DNA from: Manduca sexta
Taxonomy: Eukaryota > Arthropoda > Insecta > Lepidoptera > Sphingidae
DNA length: 64,000 bases
NCBI RefSeq assembly: GCF_014839805.1
Contig: NC_051119.1
Location: forward strand, 3,341,245-3,405,244
Direction of reading: 5' to 3'
Shown: positions 11,901 to 26,900 of the stretch, in pieces
How positions within the stretch are numbered: the first letter of the stretch is position 1
How the letters are laid out: each line of letters starts with the position of its first letter
Translations under genes and position numbers: made by a program
The notes under the pieces: model-generated
Databases searched by the model: none
What the model saw: only the letters and a program-made list of their open reading frames with translations
Told to the model about the DNA's origin: nothing

Positions 11901-14900
11901 TTAACGACAATATTAATTTTATATAACTGTCAATTGTTTGAAATAACTGTCCGCGATTGACAGAATGCGCGCTGCAAATTCGCAGTAAGACGGGACAACG
12001 AGTGTCGGGTCAACTAGTTCCTTATATATTTTATCCCTGATTTAAAAATGACCATAGTTATATAAGTGATCTTAATTGTTATTTAGAAATAATAGTTAGT
12101 ATTCCTATACATTGTTTTGACGAATCATAAGTGCAACTTTGTTCGCCTACGTGATAAATAAAGTATTTTTTTTTCAATTTCTTTTACTTAGTTCAGCCAT
12201 ACTGACATTAAACTCCTTGGAGAATTGAGACCAGTGCAAATGGTATTAAAAAAATGCAAACAGTTCGTCCGACGTGGAAATTGCACCCTAGGTCCATATA
12301 CGGTGGTAGAAAGCTTACCTAAATCAAATCAATTTATTTTACATAGAACATGGTATAAATTATGATGTTAATATTACATGTGCAACATGTTTCACTGTTT
12401 TAACGGTATCCAAAATTTTATTTAGGAAATTATAAAGATAAATTAAATTTTATTCTAAGTAGGAAATAAGAAGATAATTTAAATTAGGAAGATAAATAAA
12501 AAAAAATATTTTCATAAAAACTCACCGCCCGATTCTCAGCTCTATGCCACACTGTAGATCCCAGTGGTCTATATTCAACCTCCCATCGCGTGACGTCACA
12601 TCCGCCGTCATCCCACCCACTCAGCTGTATGTAGATGTGGGTGGCGTTGCTCCAGAGCCAATCGTTTGTGGGTGGTGACATCGGAGCTATTGGAAATGAT
12701 TTGATCGACTTTGAAAATGAAAATAATTTCAAGAGTATTTGAGGGTGGAGGTTGTAAACCATTTTGGTTACAAACAGTTTGATTGAACATTGAAATTAAA
12801 CACATTGAAACATTGAAATTAATTCCTGACGTTTCCCTCGTGACCATGAGGGCTGCAAAGTCTTCGAAACGCTGGAAGAAAACTAAAATAATTAAAACCG
12901 CGATAAAATCCGAAAAATAGTTTAATTTCAATGTCTAACATTCGCGTAAACATAAGAAATCATTAGTTTGATTGAAGCTGTAGAGTTATAAAAAACTGAT
13001 GTAAAGTTTCAGTGCTGTTGCTTTTAATACTACAAAATTTATACCAAGATCTAGGCCAGAAGACCGAGAAGCGATACTGTCACTGAATTGACCAAATATA
13101 TCCTGCTACGTAACAATGTAACATACTTTTACTTCCATACAATAAATCACTTTCAAGCATCGGTGAACATTCAGAAAGGAGAGTCATAACGTTTATTAGT
13201 CTTCGTTGTAATTGTATCACATTGAACTTACCATGAGGTCTTTTTTGTCTTCTTTCTATGCCAAAAGTTACAAACCACCATCACTTACTTTTCAGTTCCT
13301 TATACTAAAATTATATACATGTAATACACGAACTGTAACCCACCTCCACCAAGCGTAGTGACGTCTACATGTGCAGGCGCCGAAGTGCCAACACTGTCAG
13401 TAACGGTTACCCTGACACTATATTTGGTCCCGCACTTCAAACCAGCCAAGGTATGCTGCTGTACTCCTGGGAGTCTGGTCTCCCTGGCCACGGGCCACGC
13501 TTCTTGCCAGGGGCCGTCTCCTTCACGCCAGGTTAGATTGTAGCCTGGTGATAAGAATGAGGTAGAAGAAGACATGGTAGATGGATCTTGGAATAGCTTA
13601 GATATTTTTTTGTATAATAGTCTTATCAGACAAAAATGTAACAGAACCGTGAATTTTTATCAAAGCAAACTCGAAAATTTGATGAGTCTCTGAAAATATT
13701 ATCTGTAATCCGCAATAATAAAATCACAAAGAAAGATTGTGAGGAGTTAGAAATATTTTTTTTCCTTCAAAATGAAAGACAAAATTATGAAGTAATTCAT
13801 CTTGAACACCGTAATATTAATTACATTTGAATAGGGAAAGACAAAAGCCCAGGTTAAAAATTAATGATCTTATTTATCTTATCATCAGTGAAGAGTCTAC
13901 TGCTGAACCCAGCGACGATGAAGCTAAGCCTCTTCTCAAGATTATCGCATCGACCTACATAAAAACAAAATAAAAAAATCTATAACCACATATTGGTATC
14001 CGCCCCGATAGTGAGCATCGTACACAAGTTGAAACTTGTAAACCCACTAAAGCGACACACGTAAGTGTCGCGTTCTGGGATCAGCCTGTGTATATCCGGT
14101 TCCAAACAGGCCGCCATTACTATCGAGTGGCGAAGGATAATCTTTTGTCAATCAATACTCTATCTGGATACCAATCTGCTCATTATCAGTTGTAGTTGGA
14201 TCAAATTGTCTTAGGCATTAAAAAAGTACTTCTTGGACGCTATGATATTAAACTATAAATGCTGCAGAAGGTCCAACTTACTTATCCCATAGCTGAGTGA
14301 ATCATTCCCGTATCCTCGTATTTCATCCCACTCCACAATAATGTAGTCTTTGTATGGAGTTGCCCGTATAGAGGGAGGGTCTGGGAGGGGCAAAACCCTC
14401 ACAGAATACACCACGGAATCTGAACCGTATAGGTTCTTGGCTAAGCACGTATAGTTGCCGCTTAGTGATTGGTCAATACCTAAAAAAGTAAATTGGTAAG
14501 AAAGTGTCGTCTACTTGAATAAGATCATGAATATCTATATTATGATAAAAAGTTAAAGAGTTTGTTTGAACACGTTAATCTCAGTAACTATTAAAACTAT
14601 GTTGATTTTTTTTTCACTTAGAGGAAGCTATAAACCCATTGTATTATATGCACTTACATCCTTTGGTAGTTAGGTGAAACAAGTCTCAAATAAATTGTAC
14701 TTACTCTTAATCAACAGGCTGTCATCTCTGTTCCTGGTGAACCTGGGATGATGGGTTATGATGTTCTGATTATGGTACCACACTGTCCTCGGTGGTGGCG
14801 AACCCACACTCTTACATTCTAGCAGCAAGGAGTTCCTTACTGCGATGGTGATCTCACCACCTAGAGACGCCACTCCTGCTACAACTGGAGAAAAAAATAC

Positions 14901-17900
14901 CATCACGGATATATGCCGAAGTTTTGTTGGTGGTAGGATATTTGTATCCGCGCAGATAGCAATCACCATACACAAGATGTTAAAACTCGCTATAGTAGCC
15001 CACGTAAGTGTGTTTAATAGGCCAAATAGGCCGGCATAATTGTGTTGACTTGCGCGGGGTAATCATCTCTGGTCAGTCGGCATTCTATTTTACCCTACTC
15101 CACCAACCATCAGGTGCACATTGCTGTAGTCGTTTAAAAAAAACAGGGAAGCCCTGTAAACCTTACCTCTCTGCGAAGGCGTGTTTGTCACCCTCCTGCT
15201 TTCAGGACCCTCACCAACAGCAGTGCTAGCCGTCACCCACACATCATACTGCCTGCCTTCCACCAGACCCTTTAGTTCCATGGTCTGTGACTTCTCGTAC
15301 GCTTCCGTGCTGGACTGGACGTCCACGCGGAATGTTTGAGGACCGTCGTTACTGTTCAAAGGAATTTGTTTGTATCCAAAAGTTTCAAGACAATTTATTT
15401 ATTTAAGGACCTCCAACGAAAGATATACGGTATATAATAAATACAATATCGTAGCATTTGTGCAATTATAATGATATTTGTTATTAATATTATATAAATA
15501 TATATAAGTAGAAACTCAAAACAGACAAAAAAGGATAAAACAAAATAAGATAATTTAACGATCGTTAACCTCTATTATGCGATTTAACTGACTATTCTAT
15601 GCAAATGTTGGTACAATAGAAGCCGGATATAATAACGGCTGTGATGACGCATCGAGGATATCTATTCAATTGTGAGGTTCCGCCAGACCCCTAAACACTT
15701 ACGTATATTGTTTCTAGTATCTATCGGGTATAGCAGTCTTATAAAAACGGTTGGTCTTTGAATAAAAGGGGGTCCTATAAAATACTAGCTTTTGTTTTGT
15801 AATCACTAACTAGCGAACGGATTGCAATTAAAATTAGTATAAAGATAGTTTGAGATCCTTAGGACACAGGCTTTTTATTTCAGAAAAATAATAGCGGGAT
15901 TTTTCTGGCGGAAAAACTTAGCCATACGACTGAAACCGCGAGCAAAAGTTAGTTATAATAATAAAAGTACTGCATATGGTCATATATTTTCCAATAAAGT
16001 GTCAGTCTTGTATTACGTATTTAATTCTAGCATATCGTCTCATAAAATTCTAGACTAGCTTAAGGCCGTAGCATCGGCCTTCTGATTGTACTTTTTGGTA
16101 ACTAAAATTGTAATATACAATACTGGATTAAAACTTACAAGATATGTACTTCGAGGTATATCAATGTGCGTAGTTTCATCCAAATTAATTCATTCCGTTT
16201 TTATTGACGCCATTTTGTGGTCTGTTTACGCAGTACTTTAACTAACAAATTAAACTTTGGCATGAAGATTCCGTAGATGGTGTATGTAGTATAGTCGTTC
16301 TGTCTCTTTCTAAAGGCGATCAATGTTAAGACCATAGTGCTCAGTCAATAGAGTTCGAATTACAACTAGTTTCGGATCTTATCGCGTATATTTATAGACA
16401 TACCTGGAAGTAGGTTTGTTGTATACTGTATAATGTAACAACCGTCCATTAGGCTGGTTTGGTCTTTTCCAACTCACAAGCAGCGTCGACGACGACTGTG
16501 ATAGCAGCTTTATTTCTGCTGGTGATTCTGGCACTAGAGACATAAAAATAATTTTTGGAGTTGTATGACGAGACGAGCATGCCGCTCGCCTGATGGTAAG
16601 CGATACGTCCGCCCATAAACAGTAGCAACACCATGCGGAGTTTTGAATTACAAACTGCGTGACACACTCTCTCATCACCCTAAGCTAATGTTAAGTCTCA
16701 TAATACCCAATTACGCTACAATATCTTTCAAAACGAAACAGTGCATGTCCACTGCTGTTTAGCGGTAGAAGACTACACGCTGGTACCTATCCAAACGGTC
16801 CCTCGCATACGAGAGAACGGCTGCCAGTAAATTAAATTACGGAATACTAAGTCAATTGTAGAACAATCTCGAATTAAGATTTATCTTGTGGATGCTAAAG
16901 ATTGATAGTAGATTTAAAATACGAGACGTTTTGGACATATGTTAGATTTATTTTACTTATGAGATGTTTTGGAATATTTCAGGTTATACAATTCAATATA
17001 TTAACATATTCCTGACGAGAAATTAATATCTTTTGAAATAATATCGACATTTGCAAAAATTGTTATTGACTTTTTTTATTTATAGTTTTCATCACAATTG
17101 TCAAGGTAGTATTTTTTTATTTTTATATATTCAAATATTATGTCTCCTTTTAACAACGACTTGCAAAAACACTTACCATCCTGCAGCGTGGAGCAGATAA
17201 TAGGGTAGGAGAAAGGCCCGTGTCCGTAGTTGGAGAAACCCGCCACCTTGATGGTGTAGTTTGTGTACTTCGCAAGACCTTGGAGGCGCAGCTCGGTCAC
17301 CAGGGAAGTGGAGTTCAGCCAGTGACGACCTGTAGAGAATTGTCTTGGGTATTTCCTTTATATCAATGATTGATGATGTGAGGAAATGGCATTGTGGAGT
17401 TTTTATTTCCGTGCTTGTAAGAAAGTATCTTTGCTGAATGATTAATGTCTGGCAGACTACCTATATGAATGGTTGAATTTAAACATTAAATCAACGCTGT
17501 GGGGGAAAGCTTACTTCCATTATTGCCAAAAAATCATTTCTATTGCTAAATTATCGAAAGACATTATCTACTACTTGATTAAATATCAAATGTATGAACT
17601 TAATATTACCATTTTATAATACCTTTCTTTTTTGTATTTGACGATGGTTATCAATTGGGTAGATCATTTGGTATAAAGTAAAGGAACCATTGATGGCCTC
17701 ATTAATTTTAATATCTTCATAAAATCGTTGATGAAAATATATTAATAACATCTTTTGATTAAATTTAAACATATCACTAAATATCAAAACTTCAATAATA
17801 AAAGAACCAACTAAAAATATGTTTTTGCATTATAATAAAAAAAAAACATGGCTTATAAGGCAGGGGTTTCTTCGGTCACATTATTTTATTAATAATTTCG

Positions 17901-20900
17901 TTTCGCATCTGATAAAAATAAAATATAATAAACCCCAAAATAAATATCTTATATTGGGACCACCATCAAAACTCCCTTTCATAAATAATATAAAAAACAC
18001 GCAAATTGACTCACAAATAAAAGATTAATTGGTGTAAATACATGACAAAAAAACCTTTGGCTTTATGGTTAAAAATAGTCTCACCTTGCGCTGCGTATAG
18101 TACTGTGTATCCAATGAGGGCTCCAGCTTGCTTGTGAGGTGGGATGGGTTGCCAACTCACCCGCAGCGCTGTGGAGGTCACTCCTCCGCACTCCACTGAG
18201 GACGGTCCCTCTTCGGGAGCTACGACAATATTTAGATTATTACAAGATTTCTACTTCCTATAGCATGCATGCACAGTCACGGTTTTGATTGTGGAGTAGG
18301 CAGAGACTATCGAGTACCGCCATCCACGGTCTTGATATTTGACATATTATGTACCTTTTATATATGACATAAATATGTAAGTTTGTGGTGCTTTGTTGTC
18401 TTTAGAAGTAAACGGAATAAATTTGGATGTTAGCTACATTAAAAGTGAAACTTCCCTAGAATCCTTGTTTGAAACTCGATGAATCGAAAATGTGTCGTGA
18501 TATTTGAAAATGGAATACATCCATTTCAATATCTAGGAGGCTATTTTGCAGAAATTTTATCTCGTCGTGTGTGTATTGCACACACCTTTATATATCGATA
18601 ACCTTCGCAGTAGGAAACACTGTGAAGTTACTTCGTTCATTGGGATGAAAAGCTGATGATTTTCTCCCTTAAAATACTCATAAAATAATGATTTATAAAC
18701 GCCGACTATTCAGCAAATGGTTCATACATACTTCATTCTCCACTTCAAAACTAACTCCACGCGGGTTAGAACTATTCAAACATTCAAACGAAACTGAAAA
18801 ATCAAAATGTTTGAGCAACAGTCACAGAAATACATCAAATATTTTTCGAAAATAAATTTGTCCCGCAAAAACAACCGCGCACAAAACGACCGAACGACAT
18901 GGCGGTTAAACTTTACAACATAAAAACAGAATCATAATTAGCGACGTCTGTCGCTACGACAAAACAATTAGGCAACGTTCACATAGGGCACCACACTTTT
19001 TTTGATAACAATGAATTTGAATAATTACACACACACACACACATCACGAATTTATTCCCGAACAGGTATCCAGAGGCGCAATCAGGGCACCCAGTTTTCG
19101 CCAAGTGTGTTCCGTCCTATGATGTGATACGGGGCAAGCCTGTCGGCATATTGGGCACAGTTTTCAGACTCTAGGCTGATACTGAGCAGAAAACCCTAAT
19201 ATCTCTGCCCGACCAGGGATTCGAACCCAGGACCTTAGAATATTATGTTGCTTCCTAAAATACATCACTATCCTAGACAGAAACCATATTATTGGCTTTG
19301 CTATAGATATTATTAATTTAACTAAATATTAATAGATACCAAACAATTATATGTAATTCGAGGTGTTGGATGATGTTTCTACTGTTTATGGTCGGTCGTA
19401 TCGCTTACCATCAGGCGAATGGCAAGCTCGTCTCGTCATTCAAATCAATAAAAAAATACCATAATCCATAACGTTATTCTTTATAACTTTTGTCATATAC
19501 AGCAAGCATGGGAAATACAAAATCACCATTTCAACAATATTATCCTGCAAAATACGTCCCGTGCATTGCAATGTGAACGCACCCTTAGATTAGATTTATG
19601 ACACTTGAGAATTCACAAATGTACGAACCAAGGGAAAGTTTTCGATCGTAACAAAATCGGACAAGGGCGAGAGCGACAGAGTTTAGGGTTCTGTACTTGT
19701 TTATATATCACTAGCTTTTGCTCGCGGCTTCGCCGCTGTATGATAAAAGTCTTGCTACATATTTTCCCGGTTCTGATAGGTTCAAACTAATTTTATCCCC
19801 AAGGGGGTTGAATTTATCAAAATCCTATTTAAGCGAACGTCTTCATCATAGTAGCTCCAATCTTTAATTTCAGTTCAATCAGTCGAAAATCTAAGAAGAT
19901 GTATATAAACTTTCATCCCCTATTTTATCCCCTTAGGGGTGGAATTAATCAAAATCCTGTTTTACCGGATGCCTACGTCATAACATCTACTTGCATGCCA
20001 AATTTCAGCCCGATCCGTCCAGTGGTTTGGGCTGTGCGTTGATAGATCACTATCAGTCAGTCACCTTTGAGTTATATATATTTAGATTGGAGAATTGTAT
20101 TAGAATAGAATGAGAAATAGGAGAGAAAACATTAATATTTGTATTTAAATACTTACATATCGTATTCGTTTATTATATTAAGCTATATTATTTTTAAGTC
20201 GTTTTCTGTCCACATTTTATCATATTAGTATTTATTACACCTACCTATATTGTTTCGTCTCTGCATCACCTAAAGGTAGACTGCTAGAGAATGTCTTTGG
20301 CATTAGGTCCGTCTCTATACATCGTCTTTATATAAAAAATATTATTTTTTTATACAGATATGGCAGTGACCCCACTCCCTCTGATGGAAAGTGAACTAAG
20401 GTCTAAGAGAATGTCGACTGACGAGAGATGATTACCCATTGAAAGTTGACACAATTATGCCGGCCTGTTGGAATCGGATATACACAGGCTGATCCCGGAA
20501 CACGACACACTTACGTGGGCCTTTATGGCGGATTTTAACATCTGTACGGTGGCCGCTACGGGTGGATATTAAATATATTCTACCACAAGTAATGCAAATA
20601 AAATAAATAAAGTCTTAGGCCATTCCGTTGACCGTACGGATTATAAATTGTTACAATGATGTTTTATTTTATTATTATTTTATTCATGTATCTCCAAAAA
20701 AAGGACATACGACATATAAAAAGTAACAGACATTTTTAAAACCCTGCTTCTTCAATTAAAGGAGACTTATCTTAATTATTTGTATACCGATAGAAATTGC
20801 ATATTATTTATATTCCCATTCAAGTAACTCAATTAGCCCGCAATTGGATTCTTTAAGTAATTGACGTCTATCTACCAGTTTGTAATTTAAAACTTATTTC

Positions 20901-23900
20901 TCATTAATTATTTCTGCAATATTTATTAATGTTGCAATAACTCCATAGTGGAGTATAAGACCATTTCTTCTAGTGGTGGTAGGTCTCTCATATCTAACAG
21001 TCTGCTGGGTAGGTACCACCGCAATGTGTATTTCTGTCGTCAAACAGCAGTGTGTAGTTACTGTTGTGTTCCGGTTTGAAGAACGTTGTAGCCAGTGTAA
21101 CTGCTGGACGTAAGACTTACTCATGTCTTAGGATGGCGAGCGCAGTGGAATATACAATACTTTGTAATTCAAGGTGTTGGATGGTGTGTCTATTGTTTAT
21201 GGGCGGTCGTATCGCTTACCATCTGGCGAACGGGAAGCACGGCTCATTTAAAGCAATAAAAAAGAAATTGTTGCAGTTTTGAAATGAGGTTTTCATTTCG
21301 ATATCTTTATGGTTTCGCCCTTCTCCCACAGAACCCTAAAATGGCAAGGGGTTGCAAAAGTTGTTGTTGCCATTAATTAAGAAAACTTGGGCAATGAATT
21401 CCCGTTAGCATTTGACGTCGCTCGTAATTAGGACATGGTCGACGTTTTGTGGAATTTCGTAAACAATAAAACTCCGATAATTTATGCGTGAGTTAGGTTT
21501 GAACTTTATGGGCGTGTGTCATATTAGGAATTTGTCGGGTATACCCGCGTAAATTTTTTCTTGGAATAATTATTTTACTTATTTATGCTGCTTCATGTCA
21601 ACGCTAGACCACACATTGCATAACAGACAGGCGTAAACTAGAGGAGTTGCAATTGAAATGTCAGCGACATCCACCGTACTCTCCGACCTTGCTCCAACAG
21701 ATTACCACTTTTATCGTGACTTGGATAACTTTACAAGGAAAAAAAAATCGAATCCGATATGGTCGTCCAAACCGCCTTCAGAGAGTTAATTGATTCTCGC
21801 CCCAATTGTTTTTAGTAAAGGGATTAATCAACTTTCTGTATGGTGAGAAAAGTGCATAAATAACAATGGGTTAAATAATTATACTTTACAAAAAAAACGA
21901 CTTTGTATTCCTCACATACAAAACGGCAATTTCATATGTAATGATCTAATATTAATATAATATTCGCATTGTGTTGTTTTCCGGAATAATAAGTAACCTA
22001 TAAGTTTATTTAGGACATGGTCTAACCGTACGGCAAATTTCATTAAAATCCGTTCAGCGGTTTCTGTGTTTACTTTTGACAAACATTTTTACGAACTGCA
22101 TTTTTGTCTGCCTTGTTTCTACCAATTTCTTCCCATATAAAAAAGTTCAGTTTTTTCCCATATAAAAAAATGTATTGTTTATGTATTATATTATATTGTA
22201 AAATAAGCCTTAATAAGTATATTATTTTGTCCTTGTATATCGAATATATCCAACGTATCCCGCTTTAATATCTCACTCAAAATCCAGATAAACACTTCAG
22301 AACTGATTACAGCAAATCGACTTAGAGTTGCGTAGTTTATTTTGTCGAGTTGCGAAGTTTCAACTCAATTTTAAAAGTAAGTTTTATTGAATTTTGGCTG
22401 CGGGTTTAGGCAAACTTAACTATCGAGGGAGAGCCCGCTTTAACACCCGTCAACGCCGAGTGGTAATAAGTGAGTTTGAGAGCACTAATTAGTTTTAATC
22501 CGTAACGAAATTAATCAAAGGAAGGAACTGGAAATATTAATGTTCTTCTTTTATAAAGAAGCTGGTGAAGCTCATGGGCTAATCTATCATAGTGACCGGC
22601 GTAATTGTGACGTTTTGGTATTAGCTTGTGTACATCTGGTTTTGAACAGGCTGGCATAATTTTGTCGGCTGACGAGGGATAAACATCTCTAGTGTTCATC
22701 GTTATTTCAGCCGGGACTCGTCCACTGCTGGACATAGGCCTCCCCCATTGAGCGCCACAGGGATCGGTTCTGGGCCGCCCTCATCCATCGGACTCCGGCG
22801 ACCCTCACCAGACCGTCGGTCCATCTCGTAGGGGGCCTGCCTACGCTGCGTCTCCCGTCTCTTTCTCTCGACCTCTAGTCTTGGACCCCATTAACAATCA
22901 GGTGCAGTAAGGTCAAATTGCCGTTAGCATATAAGAACTTGGAAAACCACTTACCTCCTTCCCTGGTGTCCTGGAACAGCTGCACTGAATAAGGTCCTAC
23001 GCCTGCGCTGTTGTATCCCGCCACTGACACCGCATATCTGTCGGAATTGTTAAAATTACCAAAAAAGAAAATTTATATTCATATGATACGTAGATTAAAA
23101 ATCAACAATGGACAGATGTGTGAAATAAAATATTACAAAAAATTGGAAAATGAAAAAAATATCATCAATCATCCATAAATATATCATTTGTCAAGTCCGT
23201 TTACTAGAAGCGACGTCAGAGTGAAATATACATACACTGGTTGTTATAACTGATTTATAAACATAAAGTTTCGAATACATTAAATTATAGTTAAGATCGG
23301 TTAGTACTAGTAGATGCTCAAAAACTGCTTAACAATAACCAAGGGATATCGTTATCCGGAACCAATGGCAGCGAATTCCCGAAGTAACCCGAAATAAACC
23401 GAGGTTTGCGCCGAAGGTGGCTATGTCAGTTACAGTATTTATTTTATATAATTTAAAAATCCTTACCTGACGCCTTTTAGTAATCCCGTGACAGTAGTCT
23501 CTTGCTTCGCATAAAGTGATACAGTTTTAATGATTTTGTCGCTTGTCTCTTCACTTTCTGCGAGAAACATTATTTTCTTAGTCAATTTGAATCATAATAA
23601 CTACGACTAATGTTTAGTATTATGTAACGATGGACTTGGCCCTCCAAGGACAGGTTACTTAACAAATTAAAAGGTGGCTAGATTACTTCATATTACTTTG
23701 CTTCACATTTGCCAAATTAGACCAGCTTGGACCAGACTGGTTTCCTCGAGGCGGCTGACCCCCAAAAGTGTGCGATGGCCGGGAATATCTTATAACATAT
23801 AAATCATATCTATCTAATGGGTCAATCCGTAAATCTGCGAGAAGGCTATGGCTGAATGGTGATCACTGTACACAAGGTGTAAAACCCGCTATAATCGCTC

Positions 23901-26900
23901 ACGTATGTCCCGTTCTGGGATCAGTTTGGCAGGGCTGATTACAAATAGGCTGGCATAGTGTGGACTGGCAAGTAATAATCTTTCGTCAGTTGACACTATC
24001 TGGTCTAATCCATTTACCATCAGAACAGTAGGGTAACATTTCTTTATCCGTTAAAATTCGTGTCAATCACCCAAGGCTTCCAGTTTTCATATTGCTTACC
24101 TTTAAACGCACTAAGTTGCGGTACGGCCCGCAGTCTATATCCTAGTATCTGACCGTTGTGCGAATCAGCTGGTGGTGGCAGCCATCGCACTCGCAGCTCG
24201 CCTGGCGAGTCCGTCTGTTCCACTTGCACACCAAGTGGTGGCGAGGATGGTGCTAGGATGGTTAATAGTTGATTAGATATGAAATATCAGGGTCTATCCT
24301 ATGTTATCAGATCCAGGTAATGCCAAGTATTCTTTTTTTTATTGCTTACTTAGAATTAACCACTGAAGCATCGGAATGTTTGCCGGCAACCATGACAGCT
24401 ACATGACACTTACGTGGGTCACGGGAATATAACCTTATATACTACATAATAAAGTTATTTTTCCGTATTGTGGCAATATGGGTAGTTTTGGCAGACTAAG
24501 GTTTCTTAAAAAAATATGTTTTGGCTGATTAGCATCGGTAAGCGTTTGATGGCTAATAAGGGACCATCACGAACCATAAAAACCCAAAATACCAGAGGAA
24601 GGGTGAACGCACTGTCGACTTTACTAAACATTATAGGGGAACTGCCGACCTTGAAAAAAGTAAGGGACATTAAAAAAATCTGGCGTCTTTCATTGGTCAC
24701 AAAGATGTTTCATCAAGAGGCAAGCAATACCATTGGATGCAATACTTATTTACAAATATAGAAGCATGAATGTAAGTATCTTTAAAATGCTCTTACCTTC
24801 CTCTGTGGTGGTAAACCTCACTGGGGTAGAGTAGTGGCTGAGGTCCGCCTGGTTCCCGCCAGCCACCCGCGCGGTATAGCTTGTAGCTGGCTGCAGTTCC
24901 TCAATCTCAATCCAATGGCGGATTTCTTCTAACCTATATTTGGGGTACTTTTACTATAGCATCGAATGGTGTGCTAGTTATCTATTGGCGTTATATCAGG
25001 ATTTATATTATTTTTGATTGTAAATGCTATTATGATCCGGACAAAACTTCTATCTGGCGTTATCTCTTGTTATGGAGTGAAGTGGACAATTAATATTTCC
25101 AACTCCTCCCTATCTTTCTATTAGATTAATGTCGTTGCGGGATAATGACAAATTAGTTTTCCCTGAGACTCGCCGAGCTTCACTGCTCGGTGTCATAAAA
25201 TGCGTGCCTCTGCTGATCCTGGTTTACAGGAGCTGTAGTGGTGGGTGTGAGGGCGGGAAAATCATTCTGGCTTTATCCGTCCAATGTGGAGAGTCAATGA
25301 AACTCACGTTTATAAATACAATTCGCATATATAATAGAAATGAAGCTGTTTTGTCCATCTTTTGATTCTATTAACATTTTTCCTACCGTCTTGGATATTT
25401 TCACAGACCCTTGAGAATCCATAGGACCTTTAGGACTCTACGTACCTACAGGGGTCAAAATATCATCAGGAATCCTTGGACCCACTAGGACAAAACCCTG
25501 CTATAGATTTTTCCAACTCTACGAATACTCATTGTAGCTAATATGGAATCATTTAAGTACTTTTTAAAGTACTTCAAATTACATTGGAAAACCATTTGAC
25601 CCTACTGCTTTGATAAATACCTGGTAATGTTGATAGTCCTGGCAGTACTCCACGACAGTCGTTGGCTATTCGTGATCTGCATGCTGTAGTATTGAGCGAG
25701 GGATTTGGTCATATCCCTCCACGAGAGCTTCACTGATCTACTCTTTATCGAGTCTACTGATAAATCCGATGGTGGGATTGGTGGTTCTAGGAAGATAAAG
25801 GTATATACAGGAAGTGTCCATTACATTTTTAGATGATGAACTACCTATGGTTGTTTTTGATCTTGCAACTTGGATATTTGCATATTATAAAAAAAATGAG
25901 CATTTTATATGTTTTTATTACTTTCATTATTATTGGAGAATAGTTATAATTGTGTGTCTATTATTCTAAAACTAATAGAGAAGAATCAATCGCTTTTCTA
26001 ATAAGTTTAGTGACTAGACTTAATTCACTCTTTCAAATAAGAGCTACTGTAGTATTATGTCTTTAGAAATCGTACTTATATTTATTATTTCTTTACCATC
26101 TCTTCGCAATCAATAGACGTTCTATTTACATTCAGCAGTCTTACAAAAAGTGGTTGCTATCAAACAGTGAGAGATCTATTTGCCTAGCATATTTGTTATT
26201 CCATTGATCAAAAGATTTCCTTACCTAGTATAGTAAGATGGACGCTAAACACATCAGCTCCGAAGGGGTTTCCAGCTCTGCACTGGTACAGAGCACCGTC
26301 GCTCGTCTCCGTCTGCAGTAGTTCTAGAATGTTCGTCATACCGTCTTCAGTCTTCATTTCGGAGATTTTTATCCTGGTAATAGATAACTTTGAATTTAGT
26401 CTGAAGTCGAAGATGAACAAAGCACACAAATAAATTAAGTTTGGTAGCGTTTATATGAAACACAAACTTTAAACTTAGCAAAATATTCTTCAACAGACTA
26501 TATACTTCTACTCATTCCCATCCTTGTTAACAAAATACAAACTTTCAAACTATAGAATTAAAACTTAAATTAATTTGGCTTACTATTCTTTATCGTACAT
26601 TACCAACCCTAGTTTCTTTAAAGTGTGCAAAATTGATCAACCCTAACTTCTTTAAACTTGAGTGTGCAAAACTGACCTTTGTGTCAAAGGATTTATGGGT
26701 TTCCCATTCCTGGTCCACATGATGCGAATAGGGTCGTCCCCTTTAGCCTGGCATTCTATTGTCACGTGTTGGCCCAGTTTGGCTGTCAGGTTTCTAGATA
26801 CCACGTCGAAGGTTACTGGCTCTAGAACGATGAACCTTAGTTGTATATCTATATGGACTACTATGATAAAGAATAGGCAGAGATTGTACGTTTTTTTGAA

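Noticed and set aside
19022..19045. (AC)n microsatellite as a regulatory element
   Set aside because: It is the edge of a SINE-F copy and recurs beside other copies (60897).
24925..24932. Alternative acceptor TTAG for exon 13
   Set aside because: Using it shifts the frame into a stop within a few codons; AATATAG just upstream keeps the FN1 frame.
26822..26840. Earlier acceptor for exon 10 (AACTAAG)
   Set aside because: It gives a TAG stop after four codons.
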